Part shown: positions 7,506-15,658 of the stretch, piece by piece
Numbering within the stretch: the stretch's first letter is position 1
Layout: the number at the start of each line of letters is the position of its first letter
Origin: a virus
Virus record (IMG/VR): IMGVR_UViG_3300020470_003912
Location: 1-21,790 of that record
Length of the DNA stretch: 21,790 bases
Direction: 5' to 3' (one strand)
Notes under the pieces: generated by a model
Databases searched by the model: none
The model's input: only the letters and a program-made list of their open reading frames with translations
Told to the model about the DNA's origin: nothing
Position numbers and translations under genes: made by a program

Positions 7506-7773
7506 CGCTTTCCTCTTCGTCGTTACCTTCCTCAGCTTCGGTTTCAGTTTCTTCTTCTGATGTCTCTTCCGATTCAGCCTCTAAAGTTTCATCATCGGTT
7601 TCAACTTCTTCAATTTCTGGAGCTTCTTCTTCTCCAATACTCTTAGCTAATTCTATTTTTTTAGCATCAAGAGCAGCATTCAATCTATCACTCATCAAAG
7701 AATCAAATTTCTTTGTGGCATTAACCATATCATTTCCGGCAATGTCCGCAATTAAATCATCTATACTCATCAT
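7483..7773 (-). CDS. 67: prohead core protein gp67-like
   Basis: A 96-residue protein. The N-terminal half is helical (DDLIADIAGNDMVNATKKF, then ALDAKKIELAKSI) and the C-terminal half is almost entirely Glu/Asp/Thr/Ser. T4 gp67 is likewise a small acidic internal head protein processed by gp21. Its position directly after portal gp20 matches T4. ATG 7773 is followed at once by a second ATG (7770); the ribosome binding site AAAGGA lies upstream of both. A perfect late promoter octamer lies upstream, so this gene probably heads the prohead operon 67-68-21-22-23. Confidence 0.82.
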   Translation of the reverse strand: MMSIDDLIADIAGNDMVNATKKFDSLMSDRLNAALDAKKIELAKSIGEEEAPEIEEVETDDETLEAESEETSEEETETEAEEGNDEEESDEEVQAA

Positions 7774-7788
7774 ATTTTTCCTTTATTT

Positions 7789-7796
7789 TATTTATA
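7789..7796 (-). promoter_or_regulatory. T4-type late promoter for the prohead operon
   Basis: Perfect TATAAATA on the minus strand in the short gap between gp20 and gp67, 15 bases before the gp67 start, followed by AAAGGA. Spacing to a start site and ribosome binding site is tight but workable. This is one of the best placed octamers of the window. Confidence 0.75.
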
Positions 7797-7809
7797 AAAA
7801 AACAATTTT

Positions 7810-9357
7810 CTACGCATCATCATCACGATCTTGAGATCGCGGTGCTGGACGATCATTATCTAAATCATCATCCTGGTTATCTTCTGCGTTATCTGGAGCC
7901 ATATCATCTACATCGCCCTCAGCTTTAATTTGCTTATCAATTTCAGCAATATCTTTATCTTTTTGGAATAGAACATTCCTTCTAATCCATTCTACTGAGA
8001 AGTATTTGCCTACATATTCATCAATTTCTCTTAATGTGCCAAGTCTTTCTCTTAATAGTTCAGATTCTTTAAGTTCTGAAAAGTGAGAATCCTTCATGAA
8101 ATTAATTCTAATCTTATTAGCAATTTCTGAGAATTCTTCTTCAGTCAATATTCCTTTTAATACACATTGAGTTTTTAGAATGTCGATATACAACATACTA
8201 AATCTCTTTCTTAGTCTATCTACAAACTTCTGAAACTTTAATTCGTCTCTTGTAATTTCAGAAGCTCGTCCTAACGAAAATTGAGCTTCTTGTTCAAGTC
8301 TATTAATAGGCACATTAAGTGACCTATATAGTTTCTTTTGAAAATAAATTATGTCATCTATTTGCCCTAGATTTTCACCTCCAGGTAATGTAGTAATCTC
8401 TGTTCCTCTACCACCTTCTCTTCGAGGTAACCAAAAATCTTCGAGCATAGACATTTGTTTAGTCTGATCTTTAACCTCTCCGGTTGAAGCATTATAGACA
8501 AGTTTATTTCTATACTTTGTCATAATGTTTCGTAGGTACTCTTCTGCTTTACCCTTGGGTAAGTTACCTACATCTATATAAAATATTCTTCTTTCTGGAG
8601 CTCTCGAAAGTCTATATATGACAAGAGAGTCTTCTAGCATTCTCAACTGATTTACAGTTTTCATACATTTGTGCAGGTATGAATAAACTGATTTGTGATC
8701 AGGAGAATATAAACCCGATGTTACGTGTGTAATAGAATCCTTACTAATCTTTAAACCCTGATTAGTCTTATTCATATTATTATTTTGAAAGATATAATAC
8801 TCATTAGTCCCTTTAACTAAGTCTTGACCTGTGAGTTTATCTTTTTGCTTTTTAATTTCTTTAACTTTTTTAATCTTAAGAGGATCAATACATCTTAATT
8901 CAATGACTCCTCCTTTAGGGTTATTCACGTCTATTATCTTATGATAATACAACCTTCCGTCGATATACCATTTTCTAAAAATATCGTGGCCCTGCCAATT
9001 CATATTTAAGAGTTTAGTTATATGTGTAAACTCGTCATGAATTTTCTTTTTAATTGAAGCAGATTGTTCAACATCATCTAAAACTAAAGCTACAGGACTG
9101 TGTGTTTCATCTGCAACTATAGCTTCGTTAATAATGTCTTCGATAGCAGCATCAACTTCCGGTTGAGAAGCCGCATCTCTGTATTTCATAATCTGATCGT
9201 TTTCGGTCTTAGACTTTCCTCCGTCCATATCGATATATTGCCCGAAATGACCTCCAGCATTGACGACCTGGCCAACACCTTCATCATCGGGTGGAACAAA
9301 GGAAACCTTCTTAGGTTCCGGTTTACGTTTTATTTCGTATCCAAATAATTCTGCCAT
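7810..9357 (-). CDS. 20: portal vertex protein gp20
   Basis: Dodecameric portal through which the genome is packaged and ejected, and which nucleates prohead assembly. The 515 residues match T4 gp20 (524 aa) in length and layout. Recognisable stretches are IINEAIVADETHSPV (about 75-89), the core around SRAPERRIFYIDVGNLPKGK (251-270), EDFWLPRREGGRGTEITTLP (306-325), and the region of NVPINRLEQEAQFSLGRAS (348-366). The last 34 residues are an acidic, disordered-looking tail. The ATG at 9357 is preceded by AAAGGTG and by a GC-rich hairpin. Confidence 0.97.
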   Translation of the reverse strand: MAELFGYEIKRKPEPKKVSFVPPDDEGVGQVVNAGGHFGQYIDMDGGKSKTENDQIMKYRDAASQPEVDAAIEDIINEAIVADETHSPVALVLDDVEQSASIKKKIHDEFTHITKLLNMNWQGHDIFRKWYIDGRLYYHKIIDVNNPKGGVIELRCIDPLKIKKVKEIKKQKDKLTGQDLVKGTNEYYIFQNNNMNKTNQGLKISKDSITHVTSGLYSPDHKSVYSYLHKCMKTVNQLRMLEDSLVIYRLSRAPERRIFYIDVGNLPKGKAEEYLRNIMTKYRNKLVYNASTGEVKDQTKQMSMLEDFWLPRREGGRGTEITTLPGGENLGQIDDIIYFQKKLYRSLNVPINRLEQEAQFSLGRASEITRDELKFQKFVDRLRKRFSMLYIDILKTQCVLKGILTEEEFSEIANKIRINFMKDSHFSELKESELLRERLGTLREIDEYVGKYFSVEWIRRNVLFQKDKDIAEIDKQIKAEGDVDDMAPDNAEDNQDDDLDNDRPAPRSQDRDDDA

Positions 9358-9372
9358 ATTTCACCTTTAAAT

Positions 9373-9398
9373 AGGGGAGGAGATAGAAGTCCTCCCCT
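9373..9398 (-). terminator. hairpin between gp19 and gp20, possible terminator or processing site
   Basis: Minus strand AGGGGAGGA, 8-base loop, TCCTCCCCT: a perfect 9-bp stem 14 bases past the gp19 stop. Only a short ATTTAAA follows on this strand, so termination is probably partial. It may instead protect the gp19 message. On the plus strand a TTTT run follows, so it could also stop antisense transcripts. Confidence 0.65.
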
Positions 9399-9411
9399 TT
9401 TAGTTTAACCA

Positions 9412-9939
9412 TCAAGTAGTTGTGTTAGATTCCCAGTACTGAACTTGGAGTTCGACTGTAAATTCCTCAATCGCATTCTCAGTATCGTAAGAAAGATCGA
9501 TTGCAGAAATGTTTGTTGGGAAGGTACCACGTATATCATAAAGCTTTACTGATTCGCCAGCTTTATTAAGCTGTTCAATCCTCATGTCGGCTTGATAGTC
9601 GACAGGATTTACCATACCAGTATTAGAGTTATGTTGGTTAATACCATTCATCCAACGTTCCATAGCATTACGTACTGAAAAGTCAGTATCGTTAATGATT
9701 GTTACTGTCCAAGGTTCAAAGGTTCTATCACCAGCGATTTGCAATTGTCTTCCTCTAAAAGGAACCATAATTGGCGCAATCACTGAAGATGGTAAGGTTG
9801 CAGCTTTACACATAAACGATGTGAGTTCCACATCTCCTTGTGCAAATGATGGAAAATTGATTGTAGCCTTGAAGAGGTTGGCGCGGGCTCCGCCACCAAC
9901 TAACTTCGACTTAAAATCATCTACGCCTAAAATTGCCAT
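9412..9939 (-). CDS. 19: tail tube protein gp19
   Basis: Subunit of the inner tail tube. It has 175 residues, against 163 in T4. The conserved N-terminus (LVGGGARANLFKATINF, about 13-29), the centre (PFRGRQLQIAGDRTFEPWTV near 60-79, then NDTDFSVRNAMERWM) and the end FPTNISAIDLSYDTENAIEE plus VQYWE are typical of T4-like tube proteins. The ATG at 9939 lies 10 bases after the sheath gene, with a strong TAGGGGG ribosome binding site overlapping the gp18 stop. The gene is followed by a strong hairpin. Confidence 0.97.
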   Translation of the reverse strand: MAILGVDDFKSKLVGGGARANLFKATINFPSFAQGDVELTSFMCKAATLPSSVIAPIMVPFRGRQLQIAGDRTFEPWTVTIINDTDFSVRNAMERWMNGINQHNSNTGMVNPVDYQADMRIEQLNKAGESVKLYDIRGTFPTNISAIDLSYDTENAIEEFTVELQVQYWESNTTT

Positions 9940-9949
9940 TTTTTACCCC

Positions 9950-11704
9950 CTAACCTGCTATTTCACTGAAGTCTACACCAGTTCGTGTAGCAACAAAATT
10001 CAGTGTTATAAAGTTAATAGATCTTGCAGGTTTGATGAAGATGTCTGCAACAAACTCATTAGCATCTACAACTTGACCAGTATTATTGGTTTCGTCGCAA
10101 ATTACCTTAAAGTCCGTAATACCTCTTCGTCCCTTTACCTCTCTTAGGAAAGGTTCTACTAAGTTTCTAAACTGGGCTCTTGTAAATTCATCATTGAATT
10201 CAAAGAGTTGAAACTTAGCTGCTGTTGAGATAGCCTTTTCAAGAACAATAAACAAGCGTCTTACGTTGATTCTGTCGAAAGCTGAAGGTCTTGACAATAG
10301 TGTCTTATCTCCGAAGAGTACTGTACCTTCACCTGGGAATGCAACGATAGGATTAGTTCTAGCTTTATAGAGTGTATCCCTTTCTGCTTGCTTTGGATTA
10401 AAGTTAATTCTCGTTACGCCTAGTAACTGTCCTCTGTTAAAACCTGCAGGTGAAAACCATGCATCGGCAACATTGTCAGTATTTGCTAGAAGACCTGCTA
10501 CATGTCCACTCGAAGGAATATCGATAAATACGTCGTTATACTTATCATATACCTTAGCAGAAGTTGAATCCAACATTCCGTATGAACTTGAAGTTAGGTA
10601 ATCAGCAAAAGCTTTAACTAGTGCCGGCCTTGTTGTTGCAGCTGTTCCGCCACCTACTAGTGTGACTGAACTCTGTGCACCTGGGTTTGTGGTAAAACCA
10701 GTTGGAGGAGAAATTACTGCTACGCAGTCTTTTCTAGCTACAGCTATTGCAATTAAGTCATTAGCAATTGCTACACAATCAGCACTTGACCCAGCTAGAG
10801 TTTCACTTAGCGGAGGTGATATCAATATACTGACATCATATGTTGATGCATCTTGAACTGTGTCAAATCCACTTTGGATTTCACCAGCTGTATAAGCATC
10901 ATCATCTGTTCCACCAGTTAAACTTGCAGAGATTGCAGTTCCACCGTCACCGTCGAAAACTTTACTTGAAGCTTGCGCGGATAAGGCAATACCTGAATCG
11001 GTAAGTCCAGTGTCATGATCCATCCACCATATATACTCAGATTGGCTATTAATAACCTCTTTGTAATAATTGGTAGTACCATCGTCATTCTTGGCATCTG
11101 ATGCCATAGAAAGATATTCGAATCGTTCTAGAACTGTATTGGCTGTTCCTGTCCAATGTCCATCTTCATCTATTACGATAATGTGGACTTCGTCAAGAGC
11201 GCCTGTTACGCCTAGTTTAGTTGCATGGCTTGATGTGCCTGGAGCAGCATCAAACTGAGTTGCATAAGCCCAACTGGCAAAACCAGTTGAGGAACACACT
11301 TCAACTTTTAGAGAGTTGCCCAGTGTTCCGGGCCACTTAGCTGCCCATGATCCAACCGAACCCTGACCAGCAGAGTATGATTGAAGATAGGTATTGTTTG
11401 TTCCTATTTTTACTGGAGTACCAGATACACACGCATTAACTGCGCCTGTACTAGCACGAATAACTCTTAGATCATTACCGTACTGTAGGAAAGCAGCTGC
11501 GGTAAAGTAGCTAGTGTTATTAGTAAGATTAGGAGTGCCAAACTTTTCAGCCAAGTCGTTTTCTGAGGTGATCTGCGTCGGTACACCCATTGGACCCCAG
11601 GAGAATGCTCCACAAAAGGCACCAATGGAGGAAGAGACGGCAGGAACAACGTTAGTGAGATCAATCTCTTTAACGCGTACACCTGGAGATACTTGGAAGC
11701 TCAT
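9950..11704 (-). CDS. 18: tail sheath protein gp18
   Basis: Contractile sheath subunit. The 584 residues begin with the sheath signature PGVRVKEIDLTN (about 7-18). The C-terminal conserved half, from about 427, includes FNPKQAERDTLYKARTNPI, GEGTVLFGDKTL, and from about 477 the domain starting INVRRLFIVLEKAI and ending FVATRTGVDFSEIAG, which packs around the tube. It is shorter than T4 gp18 (659 aa) because the variable outer domains are smaller. A late-promoter octamer lies 61 bases upstream and an AAGGGG ribosome binding site precedes the ATG. Confidence 0.97.
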   Translation of the reverse strand: MSFQVSPGVRVKEIDLTNVVPAVSSSIGAFCGAFSWGPMGVPTQITSENDLAEKFGTPNLTNNTSYFTAAAFLQYGNDLRVIRASTGAVNACVSGTPVKIGTNNTYLQSYSAGQGSVGSWAAKWPGTLGNSLKVEVCSSTGFASWAYATQFDAAPGTSSHATKLGVTGALDEVHIIVIDEDGHWTGTANTVLERFEYLSMASDAKNDDGTTNYYKEVINSQSEYIWWMDHDTGLTDSGIALSAQASSKVFDGDGGTAISASLTGGTDDDAYTAGEIQSGFDTVQDASTYDVSILISPPLSETLAGSSADCVAIANDLIAIAVARKDCVAVISPPTGFTTNPGAQSSVTLVGGGTAATTRPALVKAFADYLTSSSYGMLDSTSAKVYDKYNDVFIDIPSSGHVAGLLANTDNVADAWFSPAGFNRGQLLGVTRINFNPKQAERDTLYKARTNPIVAFPGEGTVLFGDKTLLSRPSAFDRINVRRLFIVLEKAISTAAKFQLFEFNDEFTRAQFRNLVEPFLREVKGRRGITDFKVICDETNNTGQVVDANEFVADIFIKPARSINFITLNFVATRTGVDFSEIAG

Positions 11705-11784
11705 TTTCTTTCCCCTTGTAATTTACATTAAATGGTTTTCATAATACGGTAATTTTCATAATATTATTTATAAATAATAAAATC
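11705..11784 (-). promoter_or_regulatory. gp18 leader with T4-type late promoter (TATAAATA at 11765-11772)
   Basis: An 80-base gap between gp17 and gp18. TATAAATA on the minus strand at 11772-11765 would start transcription near 11759, giving a ~55-base leader for the sheath mRNA. The octamer is part of the palindrome TATTTATAAATA, so the plus strand has one too (11769-11776). The leader holds two copies of an 11-base direct repeat (TTTTCATAATA on the plus strand, 11736-11746 and 11753-11763). No terminator hairpin is seen. Confidence 0.75.
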
Positions 11785-13392
11785 CTAAAAAAGCCCAGTA
11801 TTTCCTACAACTTTCCAGACCTGACCATCGGATTCAATTTCTTCTTCCTCTTTATTGTCGTCCGGCATTATTCCAACTGGAGCTAATTCTTCTTCTAGAA
11901 CCTTCATATGTTCAGCAAACATCATATCTTTTACATTAATATCAGTCATTTCTGCAAAATAAAACGTAGTTGCAAACCAACCAAATAGGACTAAATTCAT
12001 AACTAAGTCGTCATGATTGGTTCCTTCGGCTTCATAACTTGATCCTTTTGCAACAAATGTTGAAAGTTCCATAATGGTGTCAGCGTCTACAACTTCTAAC
12101 TTAAAGTTTTCAACAAAATCCTTAAGATTTGAACACCCTATTCTTTTAACCTTTTTTGTCATCATAACACCGACGGCATTTGCTTTTACCGAAGATTCTA
12201 CATGACAATTTTCATACTCTAAATCATAATACAAACCGTTACAAACTACTGCGCCTGAATCGTTATTCTCAATAACTACATAGGCATCATTGTACGTTTT
12301 TGCATATTTATAGATAATATCAGGGAAGAGCAAAGGAGAGATAGTATTATCGCGATACACGGCAACCTGCTTAAACGGGCGACTGCTAATATCGATCACA
12401 TTAAATGTAGAATAATCCTGACCTCTTCCCTTCGCGCTATCGACAAAAATCATATACTTACACCCATTTGCGGGTTTCTGATATACAGCTACTGATTCTT
12501 GTCTATAAATTGGTGCTTTTGCTTTAAGTTGTAATAACACATTTCCCTGTATAAGTGTGTTACCTGTTCCGTGAAAGTTGTTTCCAAATTCCTGATCAAA
12601 TTGCAACTCAGAAGTATTTGAAATAGTAGATTCTTTCCACTTTTCATCTCTCCCAGGAACATCCCACCAATCTATCCTAAACGGAGAATATTCATTTGTC
12701 TTTTGTACAGCACCTTCCCAAAGCTTATGAAAAACATTTCCAACACCGTTTGCGGTTGATGTTATAATAACTTTAGTATCAGTACCAGAAGAAACAACCG
12801 GATAAGTTGAAGTATAGAACGCCGACGCATTTTCAACAAAAGCAAACTCGTCTAGGAATAATAAGTTGACAGACATACCTCGAATAGATGAACCCGAAGT
12901 TGCTGCAGCAATAATCCTGCTATTATTACTAAATTCTATGTTTCCTTTATTAACTATCTTACATCCAGGCTGTAAAAAGAATGGTAAGTTTTCGAGTGCG
13001 ATCTGAATTCTTGCAAGCATCTCTCTTGCAGTCGCACCTTTATTAGCTAATATGGCTATAGTTTTTTCGGGATTAAAGATAGCATACCATAGAATGTATA
13101 CGACAGAACTAATCGATTTTCCAGACTGTCGACACGCTAATACTATACTAAATCTATTTTTATTGAATTCCTTAAACATTGTCTCCTGATAAGGATACAA
13201 GTCAAAGGGAATAAGACCTTCATCTAGTGAAATGATTTTAATATACTTCTTAGCAAAGTATACGGGATCCTTCATGCATTTAGCATACTCGAATACATCA
13301 TTTTGAGTCCAAGGTTGCTCTACTCCATCCCTTTTTATTTGAGGATTTCCTAGATAACCAAAATCACTATTCTTTAGAGACGCTTGCGTCAA
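11785..13392 (-). CDS. 17: terminase large subunit gp17 (packaging ATPase and nuclease)
   Basis: Motor that translocates DNA into the prohead and cuts the concatemer. The ATPase domain has Walker A RQSGKS (88-93), Walker B LLFLDE (177-182, D181/E182) and coupling motif TSTANG (211-216). The nuclease domain has VDSAKGRGQDYS (D318), IENNDSG (E375) and NHDDLVM (D461/D462). The 535 residues compare with 610 in T4. No ATG suits the start: the frame opens at 13422, and homology to T4 gp17 (YLGNPQIKR-----QPW matching T4's YMGLPNLKR) begins well before the first Met (residue 40). TTG at 13392, with a weak AAGAG ahead, is the best candidate; it lies in a 26-base overlap with gp16. Confidence 0.96.
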   Translation of the reverse strand: MTQASLKNSDFGYLGNPQIKRDGVEQPWTQNDVFEYAKCMKDPVYFAKKYIKIISLDEGLIPFDLYPYQETMFKEFNKNRFSIVLACRQSGKSISSVVYILWYAIFNPEKTIAILANKGATAREMLARIQIALENLPFFLQPGCKIVNKGNIEFSNNSRIIAAATSGSSIRGMSVNLLFLDEFAFVENASAFYTSTYPVVSSGTDTKVIITSTANGVGNVFHKLWEGAVQKTNEYSPFRIDWWDVPGRDEKWKESTISNTSELQFDQEFGNNFHGTGNTLIQGNVLLQLKAKAPIYRQESVAVYQKPANGCKYMIFVDSAKGRGQDYSTFNVIDISSRPFKQVAVYRDNTISPLLFPDIIYKYAKTYNDAYVVIENNDSGAVVCNGLYYDLEYENCHVESSVKANAVGVMMTKKVKRIGCSNLKDFVENFKLEVVDADTIMELSTFVAKGSSYEAEGTNHDDLVMNLVLFGWFATTFYFAEMTDINVKDMMFAEHMKVLEEELAPVGIMPDDNKEEEEIESDGQVWKVVGNTGLF

Positions 13393-13729
13393 TTGTATTC
13401 TCTTTCTTTTTCGCTTTATCGATCAACATTCGTTGTAGATCAGTAGTGGATCCTACGAATACATTATTTTGTGTCATACTATTTGGAAGAGATAGTTTAC
13501 TTTCTTGTTCTAAATCTTTTTTATCCTTTTGAAGTTTCATCAGCTTTTCAACCACGTCAGCATTCTGTCTGATGGAATTAGAAAGAACTTCAAAAGCTCT
13601 CGGATGCTCGCTTTCTCGAGCAAGGTCTAATAGAATATCTATACCTTCTTGTCCTTTTTCTGCTAGATTATAATACATACTTCTCGTAAAATCATAATCG
13701 TCTTGTACTTCTTTTTTATTTTGTGTCAT
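13367..13729 (-). CDS. 16: terminase small subunit gp16
   Basis: Ring-forming regulator that recognises DNA and stimulates gp17. It has 120 residues, shorter than T4 gp16 (164). The visible pattern is the T4-like helical core: DFTRSMYYNLAEKGQEGID near residue 13, then HPRAFEVLSNSIRQNADVVE and a Lys-rich coiled-coil (KLMKLQKDKKDLEQ, about 62-76). A short C-terminal segment (STTDLQRMLIDKAKKK) probably contacts gp17. It overlaps the gp17 start by 26 bases, so gp17 translation is probably coupled to it. Confidence 0.92.
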   Translation of the reverse strand: MTQNKKEVQDDYDFTRSMYYNLAEKGQEGIDILLDLARESEHPRAFEVLSNSIRQNADVVEKLMKLQKDKKDLEQESKLSLPNSMTQNNVFVGSTTDLQRMLIDKAKKKENTIDASVSKE

Positions 13730-13730
13730 T

Positions 13731-14723
13731 TTAATATGCCAAATCTTTCACTGACGCGGCTGTACCAAAAGCACCTGAAGTTCCTCCTGAAACAACTTCA
13801 CCTACTAAAAAGTTCGCGTCTAGACTATTTATTTTAACTGTTGTACCAGTTGCCGATGTGTTGGTTTGCGTTACAAACTTACCAGTTGCGCCTGATATCG
13901 ATCCCGTAACATTCTCATTTGCAGTAAATGTTGCAATACCGTTTGTAGTCAATACTATTTCCTGCGCATCCGGTGTAGATGGGAATGAATATGTATTAGT
14001 TACAGTATACGTGTCATCAGGATTAGCATTTGCAGGATCGGTTGTTGTAGTAATTTTTTCAAATATGGCATCTGTTGTTTGATTGTTTATGTCAGTAATA
14101 ACAGTTCTGATATAACCAGAAGTAGACTTAGGTCCATAAAATCGTACTCTTGTTTCAAAGTCTAAGGAATATATTATTGCTCTTCTACTTAAGAAGTCTC
14201 CTTCATAGTCATCGCTTAAAGTTATAGAAGTTAACGTAATAGGCGTATCTGCTTTAAACTGACCGTTTGCTTCTTTAACAGTAACAGTATATTCAGGTTG
14301 AAAGTAAGGAATAATCTGTTCTAAAATCTGTAAAGCTTCATCTTGTTGTTTTGTAATAATATTCAACTGAAAACCTATTCTATAAGGAACAGGTCCTAAA
14401 TATTTGTCTCTACTATTAGCAACTGTAGAATTTACTACCTGGTGAGTATTCTTATGAAGCTTAGTATTAGTATCATACGTCAACTGAGTAATTTCAAAAG
14501 ACATTCTTGGAAGTTTAATTGCTATTCTTGGGTCGTCTAATCCTGGTCGAGATTCTATTCTTGAAATAAACTTCTGCCTGGGCCCGTACGCGAGCGGGAC
14601 GCGCGCGCTAGATAATACCTTATTAGCGCTGTCTCTTTTAACAACATGAATATCATTGAATATGGTTCCAAATACTGCAACCATGTTTCTTATTGCGTTA
14701 TGGTAAAAATGATCTCCAAACAT
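13731..14723 (-). CDS. 15: tail completion / sheath terminator protein gp15, with C-terminal extension
   Basis: T4 gp15 forms the hexamer that caps the tail and docks it to the neck. The first ~250 residues follow T4 gp15: MFGDHFYHNAIRN, RVPLAYGPRQKF (41-52), PRMSFEITQLTYD (72-84), QILEQIIPYFQPEY (132-145), and SRRAIIYSLDFE (179-190). The protein is 330 residues against 272 in T4. The extra C-terminus holds two copies of a Gly-rich module (about 266-284 and 305-325, pattern F--GE-V-GG-SGA) also found inside gp13. The start overlaps the gp14 stop as TAATG. Codons 39-50 form a striking GC-rich patch. Confidence 0.93.
   Translation of the reverse strand: MFGDHFYHNAIRNMVAVFGTIFNDIHVVKRDSANKVLSSARVPLAYGPRQKFISRIESRPGLDDPRIAIKLPRMSFEITQLTYDTNTKLHKNTHQVVNSTVANSRDKYLGPVPYRIGFQLNIITKQQDEALQILEQIIPYFQPEYTVTVKEANGQFKADTPITLTSITLSDDYEGDFLSRRAIIYSLDFETRVRFYGPKSTSGYIRTVITDINNQTTDAIFEKITTTTDPANANPDDTYTVTNTYSFPSTPDAQEIVLTTNGIATFTANENVTGSISGATGKFVTQTNTSATGTTVKINSLDANFLVGEVVSGGTSGAFGTAASVKDLAY
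13746..13928 (-). repeat. two Gly-rich module copies in the gp15 C-terminus
   Basis: Copy 1 encodes FTANENVTGSISGATGKFV (13872-13928) and copy 2 encodes FLVGEVVSGGTSGAFGTAA and the residues just after it (13746-13811). Copy 2 resembles copy 1 of the gp13 insertion at the DNA level as well: in a 39-base stretch I count roughly 30 matching bases. Confidence 0.8.
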
Positions 14724-15655
14724 TAATTTGTCTCACTTGGGTCGCCGAAAGGATTACTTTCTGAAAAGTCGATTATAGAATCACCTTCAATTTCAAACTC
14801 TCTGTTATCTGCAACTGCGTCGTCTCTGCTAAACTTCGCAGCTTCAGCTGTATTAATACCGTGAACTGCGTTAATAGTCCATTGTATACCACTCTCATCA
14901 GAAGAAACTAAATTACCTCCAGTGGTAAATTCCCTAACTGTAGTATCAGTACTTCCTACGTTTATAATATCTATTGTTGATTGTGTAGCACCTTTATCCC
15001 ACCTAGCAATTTCACCAGTAACTCTTATAGGATCACCGTTTCCATCTGTTCCTAATTGTTTATAAACCTTTTCGCCTATAACTCCATTTCTACTACCATG
15101 TGAAACGTCAAGAGTTATAGAAGCAGAATAGGAAGCTTCAAAGTTGTCAATTGCAGCAATACCTGTATCGATTTGCTCATTGCTATATTCGAATAACTCA
15201 CATTCAAGTCTAAACGTAGGTAAGTTATTCATTTGATAAAATGGCTGTTCGTGTTCTACAAATTTAATTTCAAACATAGAACGTGACATCGGTAAGTATA
15301 TTAAGTCTCCCTCTACTGGACGACTTGTTGTAACGTCATTATTGAATATTCCTACTAGTTGTTCCCACCTTCTTCGCGAAACAATAAGTGTAGCTTGATC
15401 TCTAACTTCAAGTCCAAATTTTCCTAATAAATCACCTTCGCCTGCAAAACCTTCGGTATTTTCGATATACATTTCTATGTTATATGCATCGGTGAACCTA
15501 GCATAGTCCTCATTAAGAAGTTCATCAACAGTAATAGAAGTCCTAGGAATATACATGACGTCCTGTCCGTACATCTTAAGGGATTCAATTACTAAATCCT
15601 CAAATAAGTGTTGTTCAGCTTTAACTTTGGGTGAAAAGTATACGTTAGTAGGCAT
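14723..15655 (-). CDS. 14: neck protein gp14, with inserted beta-rich module
   Basis: With gp13, T4 gp14 forms the neck that closes the packaged head and accepts the tail. It has 310 residues against 256 in T4. Shared stretches are YGQDVMYIPRTSITVDELL (29-47), GDLLGKFGLEVRDQATL (74-90), EGDLIYLPMSRSMFEIKFVE (115-134), PFYQM (138-142) and the C-terminal SNPFGDP (300-306), which aligns with SNPFDND of T4. An extra segment at about 190-262 (IGEKVY, then VTGEIARWDKG, then FTTGGNLVSSDESGIQW) has the look of a small beta-domain related to the gp13/gp15 modules. It lies 3 bases downstream of gp13. Confidence 0.92.
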   Translation of the reverse strand: MPTNVYFSPKVKAEQHLFEDLVIESLKMYGQDVMYIPRTSITVDELLNEDYARFTDAYNIEMYIENTEGFAGEGDLLGKFGLEVRDQATLIVSRRRWEQLVGIFNNDVTTSRPVEGDLIYLPMSRSMFEIKFVEHEQPFYQMNNLPTFRLECELFEYSNEQIDTGIAAIDNFEASYSASITLDVSHGSRNGVIGEKVYKQLGTDGNGDPIRVTGEIARWDKGATQSTIDIINVGSTDTTVREFTTGGNLVSSDESGIQWTINAVHGINTAEAAKFSRDDAVADNREFEIEGDSIIDFSESNPFGDPSETN

Positions 15656-15658
15656 GGT

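Noticed and set aside
12305-12312. TATAAATA on the minus strand inside gp17
   Set aside because: It lies mid-gene with no start codon or ribosome binding site downstream; it encodes Tyr-Lys-Tyr and is expected by chance in AT-rich DNA.
13826-13833. AATAAATA on the minus strand in the gp15 C-terminus
   Set aside because: It could feed gp16, about 100 bases on, but it is inside coding sequence and is a weaker match; not listed as a promoter.
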